This document shows, in pieces, positions 7,587 to 16,300 of a stretch of DNA of 46,215 nucleotides. A program made the position numbers and the translations under genes. The DNA is from Streptomyces poriferorum (GTDB lineage Bacteria; Actinomycetota; Actinomycetes; Streptomycetales; Streptomycetaceae): NCBI RefSeq assembly GCF_019399235.1, contig NZ_JAELVH010000082.1, forward strand, positions 1 through 46,215, read 5' to 3'. The notes under the pieces were generated by a model that had not been told where the DNA came from, made no database searches, and was given only the letters and a program-made list of their open reading frames with translations. The first letter of the stretch is position 1. Every line of letters begins with the position of its first letter.

Positions 7587-8219
7587 GTGAAACACATGAC
7601 CTTCATCGAAGCCCTCACCCTTGAGGTGGCCGACACCGCCGCCGCCCACCGCTTCTACTCCGCCCTCGGCCTGGACACCCGGGTGGGACTGCGCGCCTCG
7701 GACGCTCCCACGACCGGATTCCGCGGATTCTCGCTGTCGCTCACGGTCTCCCAGCCGGCCGACGTCCGCGGCTTCGTCGACGCCGCCCTCGCCGAGGGCG
7801 CCACGGCGCTGAAGCACGCCACGAAGTCCTTCTGGGGCTACGGCGGCGTCGTCCGGGCCCCTGACGGAACCATCTGGAAGATCGCGACCACCGCGAAGAA
7901 GGACACCGCCCCGGCCACCGGACGGATCGACCAGCTGATCCTCCTGCTGGGCGTCGACAGCGTGACCGCCGGCAAGCGCTTCTACGTCGAGCGCGGCCTC
8001 ACCGTGGCCAAGAGCTTCGGCAGCAAGTACGTCGAGTTCGACACCCAGGACGGCCCCGTCAAGCTGGCTCTGTACGGGCGCCGGGCCCTGGCCAAGGACG
8101 TCGGCGTCCCCGTCGACGGCACGGGTTCGCACCGTCTGGCCCTCGTGGGCGACTCCGGCGCCTTCACCGACCCGGACGGGTTCGGCTGGGAGGCCGTCTC
8201 CCTGACGACCGCGCCCTGA
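7587..8219 (+). CDS. VOC-superfamily (glyoxalase-like) protein
   Basis: A 210-residue protein with two beta-alpha-beta-beta-beta modules of the vicinal oxygen chelate fold. The first module (TFIEALTLEVADTAAAHRFY, then FWGYGGVVRAPDGTIWKI) and the second (DQLILLLGVDSVTAGKRFYV to GFGWEAVSL) each show the typical pattern ending in a D-P-D-G-type turn. Some members are dioxygenases or resistance proteins, but the usual metal-binding His/Glu set is not obvious, so no reaction is assigned. A GTG at 7587 or an ATG at 7596 can be the start; neither has a strong ribosome site. Convergent with the following gene. Confidence 0.75.
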   Translation: MKHMTFIEALTLEVADTAAAHRFYSALGLDTRVGLRASDAPTTGFRGFSLSLTVSQPADVRGFVDAALAEGATALKHATKSFWGYGGVVRAPDGTIWKIATTAKKDTAPATGRIDQLILLLGVDSVTAGKRFYVERGLTVAKSFGSKYVEFDTQDGPVKLALYGRRALAKDVGVPVDGTGSHRLALVGDSGAFTDPDGFGWEAVSLTTAP

Positions 8220-8255
8220 TCGCACCGACCGGGCGCGCGGACGCCGGGCCGGGTG

Positions 8256-8735
8256 TCAGGCGGGCCACGCGGAGCGGCCGGAGAGCAGGGCCCGGGCGGC
8301 TTCCTGGGTGGCATCCATGTCGAAGCCGTCGGTCTGCCAGGTGGTCGCGCGCATGCTGCCCCGGTTCCGGTAGGAGCGCACGATCCTCATGTGGTCGCGG
8401 CGTCCCACGAAGGCATGCAGATCCCGCTCCGTACGCCAGACGGAGATCGAGCCCGACCGCGGCCGGAACGGATCGGGATCCACCCACAGCCACAGGCCGA
8501 CCGCGCCCTCCAGGTCCTGCCAGATCCGCCGCAGGGCGATCCCCTCCACGGTGACGCCGAGCGCGGTCAACGGCCGGTGCGGGGTGAACTCGGTGACGCT
8601 GACGACGGCCGCGCCGTCCGTACCCCCGTCACTCCCGCCGCTCCGGCCCTTCCCGTCACTCTGACCGTTCACTCCGGGCGCGATGTCCGCTGCGGGGCCG
8701 GGCTTCCACGGTGTGAACCAGAGGGTGGCCGACAT
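8256..8735 (-). CDS. Hypothetical protein, possible monooxygenase-like (ABM/DUF3291-like) fold
   Basis: A 159-residue protein of unknown function. The start (ATG at 8735) is well supported by GAGGAG seven bases upstream. The N terminus (MSATLWFTPWKP) is followed by a Gly/Ser/Asp-rich low-complexity stretch (about residues 25-45). A conserved-looking core has W-x-W near GLWLWVDPDPF, then SISVWRTERDLHAFVGRRDH and a closing RATTWQTDGFDMD. The pattern of a strand, 'W..E.DL..F' and a histidine resembles small alpha/beta-barrel heme-degrading or DUF3291-type proteins, but I would not assign activity. It is divergent from the alpha/beta hydrolase with the operator-like palindrome, so it may share that control. 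Confidence 0.55.
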   Translation of the reverse strand: MSATLWFTPWKPGPAADIAPGVNGQSDGKGRSGGSDGGTDGAAVVSVTEFTPHRPLTALGVTVEGIALRRIWQDLEGAVGLWLWVDPDPFRPRSGSISVWRTERDLHAFVGRRDHMRIVRSYRNRGSMRATTWQTDGFDMDATQEAARALLSGRSAWPA

Positions 8736-8784
8736 GGTGTTCTCCTCGTGAGAGCGGGGCTGTGGACTTCCCCCCACCTATAAA

Positions 8785-8802
8785 AGCACGGTCGTTCGTG
8801 CT
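8785..8802. promoter_or_regulatory. Operator-like palindrome, site A
   Basis: AGCACGGTCGTTCGTGCT: six-base arms AGCACG and CGTGCT are perfect inverted repeats around a 6-bp centre. It sits 40 bp upstream of the alpha/beta hydrolase start in the divergent gap. It is the most symmetric copy of a motif repeated ahead of FAAL1/TetR (24376, 24415), the second hydrolase (26874) and the FAAL2 operon (26927). Its symmetry suits a TetR-type dimer. Confidence 0.75.
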
Positions 8803-8842
8803 AACTTATCATGCTCCGGATACCTATCGAGGAGTACTGGGC

Positions 8843-9778
8843 ATGGTCCACACCGAGACACTCGCCAGCGCCGCGCTCAACACCGTGTCCCGGGTCTCGG
8901 GCGGACTCGCGGGGGCGGGGACCTACGCCCTGTTCCACATGCCACTGGCCCGGAGCAGAATGCGGAACTCGGAACGGGAGCTGTTCGGCAAGGCGGACGT
9001 CCGGCGGCTGAAGGTCAACGGCAAGCTCGCGGTGACCTACCGGTGGGGCGACGGCGAAAGGCCCGTCCTCCTGGTTCACGGCTGGCAGTCGCGCGGCTCG
9101 CGCCTCGCGGACTTCGTCCCCGGCCTCCTCGAACGCGGCTACAGCGTCATCACCTTCGACGCGCCCGGCCACGGCGACGCCACCGGCCGCAGCACCACGA
9201 TTCTCGAGTACCGCGACATCATCACCGGACTCCAGAACGAGTACGGCGAGTTCGAGGCCGTGGTCGCGCACTCGCTCGGCGCCCTGGGCTCGTTCTTCGC
9301 GTTGCAGGGCGGGGTGACGGCGAAGCGGGTCGTCACCATCAGCGGGGTCTGCGACTACGACTACCTGATCGAGGAGTTCTCCTCCGCCCTCAAGCTGCGC
9401 CAACCGCTGAAGGCGCAGCTGCACCAGCGCGTCGCGAAGAACCTCTTCCCCGGCATGCCGGCCGAGCTGACACCGTTCTCCGCCGTGAACACGGTCACGG
9501 ACCTGGAGCCCCCGCTCCTGATCATCCATGACGAGGACGACACGAGGATCAGCGTGAAGCAGGGGCGCCGGCTCGCCGCCGCGTTCGGCGGGCAGGCGCG
9601 GCTGATCATCACGAGCGGACTCGGGCACCGCCGGATCCTGGGCGATCCGGAGGTCGTGCGCACCGTCCTGGACTTCGTCGAGCACGGGCCGGACCGTTCC
9701 ACCGACGCGGCCACCGAAGCGGACGCGGACGCGGACAGCAAAGCAGCCGCGGACAGCGAAGCGGCCGCGACCCAGTGA
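8843..9778 (+). CDS. Alpha/beta hydrolase (paralogue of the 26-kb hydrolase)
   Basis: A 311-residue alpha/beta hydrolase. The start (ATG, GAGGAG about nine bases upstream) lies right after operator site A. Landmarks: oxyanion-hole motif LLVHGWQSRGSR, the YSVITFDAPGHG strand-turn, the nucleophile elbow VVAHSLGALG (A-x-S-x-G instead of G-x-S-x-G), an acid near IIHDEDDTRI, and the catalytic His in SGLGHRRIL. The C terminus is a hydrophilic Ala/Asp/Glu-rich tail. It is a close paralogue of the hydrolase at 25977-26834, sharing for example VNGK-AV-YRWG-GERPVLLVHGW and LEYRDIIT. Both are preceded by the shared operator motif, so they probably act in the same pathway, perhaps hydrolysing an acyl thioester or ester. 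The substrate is inferred only. Confidence 0.85.
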   Translation: MVHTETLASAALNTVSRVSGGLAGAGTYALFHMPLARSRMRNSERELFGKADVRRLKVNGKLAVTYRWGDGERPVLLVHGWQSRGSRLADFVPGLLERGYSVITFDAPGHGDATGRSTTILEYRDIITGLQNEYGEFEAVVAHSLGALGSFFALQGGVTAKRVVTISGVCDYDYLIEEFSSALKLRQPLKAQLHQRVAKNLFPGMPAELTPFSAVNTVTDLEPPLLIIHDEDDTRISVKQGRRLAAAFGGQARLIITSGLGHRRILGDPEVVRTVLDFVEHGPDRSTDAATEADADADSKAAADSEAAATQ

Positions 9779-9780
9779 TC

Positions 9781-9825
9781 GCGGCCGTGCGGGCCGGCAC
9801 CTGACGGCGCTGCCCGCACGGCCGC
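9781..9825. terminator. Bidirectional terminator hairpin
   Basis: A perfect 14-bp stem, GCGGCCGTGCGGGC (9781-9794) against GCCCGCACGGCCGC (9812-9825), lies between two convergent hydrolase genes. It marks the end of the arm 1 operon on the minus strand. Confidence 0.8.
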
Positions 9826-9861
9826 CTGGCCCCCGCACGCCGCCGGTGCCCCCGCGCACCG

Positions 9862-10938
9862 TCAGGCGTGTGCGTCGAGGAAATCCAGGATGTGCCCGAA
9901 CACGTCCAGTGCGGCGCCCCGGCCGACGAACGTGTCGAAGTGGCCGTAGCCCGGGATCTCCTCGTACCGCACGTCCAGTTGTGGCTGCCGGGCGGCGAGC
10001 ACCTCGTGGCAGAGCTTCTGGGAGTCCAGCCACATGCCGTTCTCGCTGCCGGAGACCAGCAGTACGGGGCAGTCGATCCGGCCGGCCTGATCCAGGGCGT
10101 TCTCGGGCAGCGCCCGGTACCGGTCGTCCCCCTGATTCCAGCGCACCACACTGCGGGCCAGCGCGACCCGTCGCAGGTGCGGCAGGATCCACAGCGGCGC
10201 CGGGCCGAGGAGCTGCGCCAGGCGTTCATGGGTGGCGTCCGACAGGTTCTCGTGCACGAACAGTGACGCGCCCACGCACCAGGCCGAGTTGGACAGGATC
10301 TGACAGGTGGGGTCGGGACAGCTCGCCCCCTTCGACGCCAGGGCGAACAGCGGGGTGTAGCGCGACCAGAACCCGACCTTGCGGAAGTCCACCGGGATGT
10401 GGTCGAAGCGGGACCGGAACAGCTCGCCTGCCATCGTCATCTTCAGCGAGGTCCGGGCCGCCAGCTTGGGCGTCAGGAACACCCCCTGCGCGACCACGCC
10501 CGCGAGGCCCGGCACCAGCCCCGCGGTCATGCTCATCGAGAGCGAGAGCGCGCCGATGCAGTGCGCGACGGCGAACAGCGGCCGGTCGCCTATCTGTTGG
10601 CGGATGTACGCGACCGCGGCGGGGATGTCGTACAGCGCGACATCGTCGTACGTGTAGCGGCGGCCGGTCTCGTTGTACGGCAGCCGGCAACTGCCCCGCC
10701 AGTCGAGCAGCCACGGTTCGTACCCCTCGTCGAGGAGCACGTCGACGAGGTTGCGGGTCTCCGGTTGCAGGAACATGTCCGACGAGGCCGTGTGGCCGTG
10801 CAGGAGCAGCACCGCGGGCCGGTCCCCGCGGCCGGTCCCGACCCGGGTGAGCCCCAGCCGGGTGCCGTCGCCCGCGCGGAAGGGGATCTCCTCGACGACG
10901 GTCTCGTCGAGGCGTGTGTACAGGGGCCGCAGGATCAT
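9862..10938 (-). CDS. Alpha/beta hydrolase with Cys nucleophile (PhaC-like elbow), coupled to the thioester reductase
   Basis: A 358-residue alpha/beta hydrolase whose ATG overlaps the stop of the thioester-reductase gene (ATGA), implying coupled translation. Landmarks: the LLLHGHTASSDMF oxyanion region, WLLDWRGSCRLPY, and a nucleophile elbow reading AVAHCIGALS, so Cys replaces the usual Ser as in PHA synthases. VLLVSGSENGMW provides the acid region, and the likely catalytic His is in PGYGHFDTFVG. From memory, similar Cys-type hydrolase domains are fused to GMC/cholesterol-oxidase-like proteins in actinobacteria. The reductase partner's C terminus resembles the linker domain of those fusions. 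A role in acyl transfer, or in release of the arm 1 product, is plausible. It is the last gene of the operon. Confidence 0.82.
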   Translation of the reverse strand: MILRPLYTRLDETVVEEIPFRAGDGTRLGLTRVGTGRGDRPAVLLLHGHTASSDMFLQPETRNLVDVLLDEGYEPWLLDWRGSCRLPYNETGRRYTYDDVALYDIPAAVAYIRQQIGDRPLFAVAHCIGALSLSMSMTAGLVPGLAGVVAQGVFLTPKLAARTSLKMTMAGELFRSRFDHIPVDFRKVGFWSRYTPLFALASKGASCPDPTCQILSNSAWCVGASLFVHENLSDATHERLAQLLGPAPLWILPHLRRVALARSVVRWNQGDDRYRALPENALDQAGRIDCPVLLVSGSENGMWLDSQKLCHEVLAARQPQLDVRYEEIPGYGHFDTFVGRGAALDVFGHILDFLDAHA

Positions 10939-13334
10939 CGCTTGCGCTCCGTCGGGGTCGGGTGCCGGCGTAGGTCGAGCAGGTCCGCGCCGACCCGGGC
11001 GAAGGGGCCGAGCAGTCCGCGGCCGATCTCCAGGCCGAACCAGGCGAGCCAGCTCAGCTTGGCGAGCCGCTTCTCCTGGCTGGACAGGCGTGGATCGACG
11101 CGGATGCCGTCGACCTGGTCCCGTACGTAACTGTCGGAGGGCACGACGATCTCGCCCTCCAGCATCGCGGGTTCGTCCTCGCGCCCGAGCTCGATCGTCA
11201 ACGCGCGCGTCTGGCGCCACAGGTCACGCCGCGCGTGCGCGGACTTCCTGCCCTCCAGCCACCACCCCCCGCCCTCGGCGTCACGCAACCGCAAGCGGTA
11301 GCGGAGCAGCGGATGGTGCACACCGTGCACCAGCGGGATGCCTTCCTCGGGACGGACCCACACATCGCCCTGCTCGACCACGAGGGGTTCCGGGTGCAGG
11401 AGGGAGCAGGAGAGCTCGCCCCTGACGTCCACCCGGCGCTCCTTGACCAGTTGGTACATGCTCACGATGGACAGGGTGAACGCCGCGGAGCACGGGGTGT
11501 CCGCGGGGCCGCCGACCGGGCCCAGGCTGCCCCGCATCGTCTCGGGGAACCACAGATAGGGCTGGTCGGCACGGTCCGGGAGCCGGGCGAGGCCGTCCCC
11601 GGCCAGCCGTTCGAAGGTCTTCAGCTGCTCCTGCATGCCGTACCGGGTCGAGGCGGGCAGGTTCTGCGCGGCGACGAACGCCTCGGTGCGCTCACCGGTG
11701 GCCGCCGGGCCCATCAGGGTCGCCTCGCACAGTTTCACGGCGGTGGGACTCGCCAGGACCCTTGCCAGGAAGTCGAGTTCCGCGATCGGTTCGTCCCGCA
11801 GCCGGGCCATGACGTCGAGCCGCCATTCGTCCCAGTCCTGGACGCGCACGTTCATGCCGCCGAGCTTCATGTCATGGACCACGTCCGGCAGGGAGTTCGG
11901 CGTACCGCTGAGGTGGTAGTTGTAGCCCCAGGCGTCGGGCTCGCAGATCGCGGCGACCGCCACCCGGCTCACCCAGTCCACCGGTGCGGCGTTGAGATGG
12001 CTGAACGCGGGCACCGTACGGAACCGGCTGAACACGGACATCATGCCGCTGCTGAGGTCCTGGGGGTTGCTGGCCCCCGTCCTGGTGTGCCCGCCGATGC
12101 CGCCCGGCCGCAGCAGTGTGACCACGAGACCGTGTTCGCGGGCCCGCCGGAGCGCGGCCTCCGCGGCCCACTTCGACTTGTCGTATCCGGCGACCAGGCC
12201 GTCGATGTGCGCGACGGGGTCGTCCTCTCCCATGGACTCGATGCCGATCTCGTTGAAGACCGCGATCGAGGAGATGTGGTGCAGCGGCTTCGGCCGTCCG
12301 GTTGCCGCCAGTTCCGCGAGCGTCAGGGGCCCGATCACGTTGCTCTGCCGCAACGACGGATAGCCGCGCAGGAAGTCGACCGCCGCGGCCACGCTCACGA
12401 CGGAGTCCAGCTCCCCGGCCAGTTCGTCCCAGCGTTCGTCCGCCAGACCGAGGCGCGGCAGGCGGAGGTCGCCCGGCAGGACCGTCACCCGTCGGCGGAT
12501 CTCACCGGACCAGGGCAGGGAGAACCGCTTGAGCGCCGCGCCGAGCCGTTCGGTGCCTTCGGTCTCGTCGGCCGCGCGCACCAGGCAGAACACGTGTGCG
12601 TCGCTGTGCCGCAGCAGATCGAGGAGCATGTGGCCGCCCAGGAAGCCGGTCGCCCCGGTCAGCAGGACCTTGCGGGGCGGAACGGCCTCCGGCCGGCGGG
12701 CCCAGGGCAGACCGTCGGCGAGGGCGAGGTCGGCCAGGATCAGTTCGAGGTCCGCATCTGTGCCGGCATCGGTACGGGTATCGGGATGGGCACTGGGGTG
12801 GGTACCGGGATGGGTATGGGCCCGGGCTCCGTGCGTCAGGGCCGGCAACGCCCGCGGTGCGGACCCTTCCGCCGGGAGCGCGCGTGCGGCGAGGCGGCGC
12901 GGTCTGGCGTCGGCGAACACGTCGTCGAGGCTGAGTTCCACGCCGAAGTCCCGGGCCAGGCCGGCGACGAGCGCCACCGCGTCGACCGACGTTCCGCCCG
13001 CGTCGAAGAAGTCGGTGTCGGGCCCCATCGCCCCGCCCGGCAGCAGGCGGGCCGCCTCGGCCGCGATGATCTCGGCCAGCCGCGCCACCTCCCCACCGGC
13101 CGTCGGAGCGGCCGCCACCCCCTCGGCTGACGGCCCGGCGTCCGTCGGGGCCGTCGCCGAAGCCGCCGGGGCCGTTGCCGAGGACGTCGGGGCCGCCGGG
13201 GCCGTTGCCGGCCGGACCCTGGCCAGCAGATCGGACACCGTCAGCCGGCCTCCGCCCCGCTCGGCCGCCTCATCCGCCCGCTGCTGCCCGGTACTTGGGC
13301 GGCGTCGTGGCACGTCCTCGTTCACTTCCCCCAT
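10935..13334 (-). CDS. Carrier protein-thioester reductase with extra C-terminal domain
   Basis: A 799-residue release enzyme. Residues about 80-150 form a carrier domain with FFDAGGTSVDAVAL (phosphopantetheine Ser116). Residues about 215-560 form an NAD(P)H-dependent thioester reductase domain: the Rossmann motif LLTGATGFLGGHMLLDLL, then HISSIAVFNE and the Y-x3-K in GYDKSKWAAE. Such domains reduce a carrier-bound acyl thioester to an aldehyde or alcohol. The last 220 residues are not part of the usual domain. They look beta-rich (VDVRGELSCSLL, YRLRLRDAEGGGWWLEGRK, MLEGEIVVPSDSYV), and I recall similar sequence linking GMC oxidoreductase to alpha/beta hydrolase domains. The N terminus is Ala/Thr/Pro-rich. 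The ATG has GAGAGG six bases upstream and starts 34 bp after the PKS. It should receive its chain from the upstream C domain. Confidence 0.85.
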   Translation of the reverse strand: MGEVNEDVPRRRPSTGQQRADEAAERGGGRLTVSDLLARVRPATAPAAPTSSATAPAASATAPTDAGPSAEGVAAAPTAGGEVARLAEIIAAEAARLLPGGAMGPDTDFFDAGGTSVDAVALVAGLARDFGVELSLDDVFADARPRRLAARALPAEGSAPRALPALTHGARAHTHPGTHPSAHPDTRTDAGTDADLELILADLALADGLPWARRPEAVPPRKVLLTGATGFLGGHMLLDLLRHSDAHVFCLVRAADETEGTERLGAALKRFSLPWSGEIRRRVTVLPGDLRLPRLGLADERWDELAGELDSVVSVAAAVDFLRGYPSLRQSNVIGPLTLAELAATGRPKPLHHISSIAVFNEIGIESMGEDDPVAHIDGLVAGYDKSKWAAEAALRRAREHGLVVTLLRPGGIGGHTRTGASNPQDLSSGMMSVFSRFRTVPAFSHLNAAPVDWVSRVAVAAICEPDAWGYNYHLSGTPNSLPDVVHDMKLGGMNVRVQDWDEWRLDVMARLRDEPIAELDFLARVLASPTAVKLCEATLMGPAATGERTEAFVAAQNLPASTRYGMQEQLKTFERLAGDGLARLPDRADQPYLWFPETMRGSLGPVGGPADTPCSAAFTLSIVSMYQLVKERRVDVRGELSCSLLHPEPLVVEQGDVWVRPEEGIPLVHGVHHPLLRYRLRLRDAEGGGWWLEGRKSAHARRDLWRQTRALTIELGREDEPAMLEGEIVVPSDSYVRDQVDGIRVDPRLSSQEKRLAKLSWLAWFGLEIGRGLLGPFARVGADLLDLRRHPTPTERKR

Positions 13335-13368
13335 GGTGCGCCTCTCAGGTGTGCACTGCCTGGTGTCA

Positions 13369-16300
13369 TCACTGCCGCCACGACCGGAACGCGCGCAGCC
13401 GCTCCGGGGTGGTCGCGGCCTCCGGGCGGCCTTCCGGGTCGCCTCCGCCGAGCGCCGCGACCAGGCGGCGCGCCGGTACGTTGCGCGGGGTGTGGTCCGC
13501 CGTCATGCGGACGGTGGCGCAGCCGAGTCCCTCGGCACGGCCCGCCAGCCACTGGAGCACCCGCTCCTCCACTCCGCGGCCGAGCACCCGGCAGCTGAGC
13601 AGCCAGGCCAGGACCTCCAGCCGGTCGCCGTCCGGGCGCAGGGCCAGCAGGCCGATCCGGCCGTAGTCGCCGAACCGGTCGCGGGCCGCGACGGTCCAGA
13701 CCTCGCCCTGCTCCTGCCATCGCCCCAGGTCGCCCCCGTCCGCCGACCGCGCGCGCAGGGTGAACTGGTTGGTACGACGGATGAGCTGGGCGGCTCGCAG
13801 GCTGCCGGGCTCCTCCAGGGGCCGGATGTCGAGGTCCAGCTCCAACTGGTCGAGGAACGTCTCGAAGCCCGCTTGCTCCCGGGCGGCGTCCCGGGCCCGC
13901 TCCTGCTCGTAGAAGCCCGCGCGCAACGCGTCCTCCACCGTGGCCGCCGCGGGCACCAGGGGCCACAACACGGCCAGGAACGACTCCAGTTCGCCGCCCG
14001 CGGGGCAGGAGACGGAGAGCACCTCGGGCAGGGCGGACCGCATGGCGGCGATCTCGGCCGGGTTGTCGTCGAGGTAGAGGAAGCTGTCGAGGCCGAGGTT
14101 CAGGGCCCGCGCCGCGGCCTCCAGCCGGCCGGCCTTGCGGCCCCATCCGGCGTCGAGCACGCTGAAGTGCTCCGCGCGCAGCAGACTGTCCGGCCGATCG
14201 AGCACGGCGCGCACGGTGTCCTCGTCGTTGTTGCTGACCAGGACGAGCAGGACCCCGGCTGCCCGCCACTGGAGCAGTCTGCGGGCCAGGAGGGCGCGGG
14301 CGCCGCCGAGGTCCACGCTCTCCGGCCCGCTCTCCCCGGCCACCCCGCCCCACAGCGTCTCGTCGCCGTCCACCGCGATCACCTTGGGCGGTGGACGGCG
14401 GACCGCGGTGGCGACGTCGGCCACGGTGAGGGCCACGGCTGCCTGGAACTCGGGGCTGAACGGCAGGTGTGCCAGCTCGTCCGTCCTGCCGTCGAACCGG
14501 TCCTCGACGGCGTGGCGGCGGGTCCAGTCGTCGGGGTGCAGGACCGCGATGCCGGGCAGGTCCGACAGCAGGGAGGCAACCTCGCGCTCCCATCGCTCGT
14601 GGCGGTCGTCCGGCCGGGCGGACGGCAGGAACCCGACGATCAACGGCAGTCGCGTCCGCTCGGACAGCGCCCGCAGGGCCGCCGCGTACTCCGTGCGGAG
14701 CTCGTCGAGCAGCGCGTCGTTCACCGGCCCGAACCGTTCCAGGTCGGATGCCCGCAGCAGGACGGCACCGAGCTCCGTCGAGGCCTCCGTGAAGACGCCG
14801 GAAGGGTCCTTGAGGGCTGCCAGCACATGGTGGTACGGCGCCTCGGCGACCTGGGGCGCGGTGGCCTGCGGGTCGTCGGACACGCCGTCGGCCAGAGCCG
14901 CTTCGCACAGCAGCGGCAGGTCGCCCAGCGCGAAGGTGGCCGCGACGGCGAGCGAGCCGGGCCGCACCGGCGGCGGGCCCCCGGGTACGGTCCCGGGCGC
15001 TTCCCCGCCCACGTCCCGGGCCTCGTTGCCGCCCACGTTCCCGGCCTCGTTGCCGCCCGCGTCCCCGGCCTCGGACGGTGCGGCCGGGTGGGGCGCGGCA
15101 AGGTGCGGTACGGCCGGATGCGGTGCGGCGGCGGCCGGCGCCGGGAGCGCTGCCCGGGCCGGAGCGGCAGGGTCGTCGGCCGCCTCGTCGAGCAGCCGGA
15201 GGAAGTCGGCGGCGAGCCCGGCGCAGGCCGCCCCGTCGATGATGTCCAGGTTGTGGTCGAAGCGGAGCCGGCCGGCGTCCGGCATCATGATGATCATGAG
15301 GTCGAGGTCGGAGTGGCCGGTGCCGGCCGGGAGGACTTCGAGACGGCCGAGTTCCGCCGTGGACCGTACGTAGTTGAAGTAGACCTCGACCATCGGGGCG
15401 TTCTCCCGGTGCAGCCCCTGGGCGGCGAGCACCGGCAGGGTGTCGGAGAACATGGCGCCCTTCGCGAGGACCCGTTCGAGGCGGCCGTCCGTGCGGCGGA
15501 GAACCTCGTCGATCCGCTCGCCAGGCCGGGCCTCGGCCGGGAACGGCACCGGCACGCCGAAGAAGCCGACCGCGCCGGCCGCGTCGGCATGGATGCGGGT
15601 GTCGACCGGGACGGCCAGCACGAACCGGTCCCGCTGCCGCTCGCGGGCGAGGAGCACCGTCAGGGCGCCCAGGCAGAAGGCGGCCGGAGTGATCCCGAGC
15701 TGTCGTGCCCGGGACGCCACCCGGTCCATGAGGCCCTCGGGAATCTCCACGGTCAGGCTGCCCGACCGGAAGGAGCGCACCTCCGGCCGGGCCCGGGTGA
15801 GCGTCAGATCGAGTCGGCGGCTGCCGGTGAACGCGTCCCGCCAGGCAGCCGCCGCACCGTCCGGCCCGGCGCCGGACCGTGACGCGTCCGGGGACGCCGC
15901 CTGTGCCGCGAGCAGCAGGTCGACATCGCGGTTGGAGACCGCGTCGCCGAGCGGCGTACCGGACAGTTCGGCATCGATCTCGGCGGCCACGAGCAGCAGC
16001 GACTGCAGATCGCTCACCGCGTGGTGGGCCCCGATCAGCAGGGTCTGCTCCACGCCGGCGCGATCGATCAGCTCGAACCGCCACAGGGGTGCGGCCGTCA
16101 GGTCGAAGGGAGGAGCGAGCAGCTCGCTCAGCCGGTCCCCGGCTTCCCACTCCTCGTCGGGTGCCTGATCCGACCATCGCAGCAGAGGACGGTCCGGGGC
16201 CCGCTCCACCCGCAACTGCCGCTCGGATCCAGGGCCGTTGAGGATTCCGGTACGCAACGCGGCATGGCGTCCCGCGAGGCGCGCGAGGATGCCCGCGAGC

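Noticed and set aside
7381..7590. Small open frames in the gap between the truncated ligase and VOC genes.
   Set aside because: No ribosome sites, overlapping frames on one strand, Arg-rich composition and no similarity to known proteins.
12529..15882. Open frame of 1117 codons on the plus strand opposite the reductase and the C-FkbH region.
   Set aside because: Same shadow effect: low-complexity composition, no motif, no ribosome site, and the minus strand has catalytic motifs throughout.
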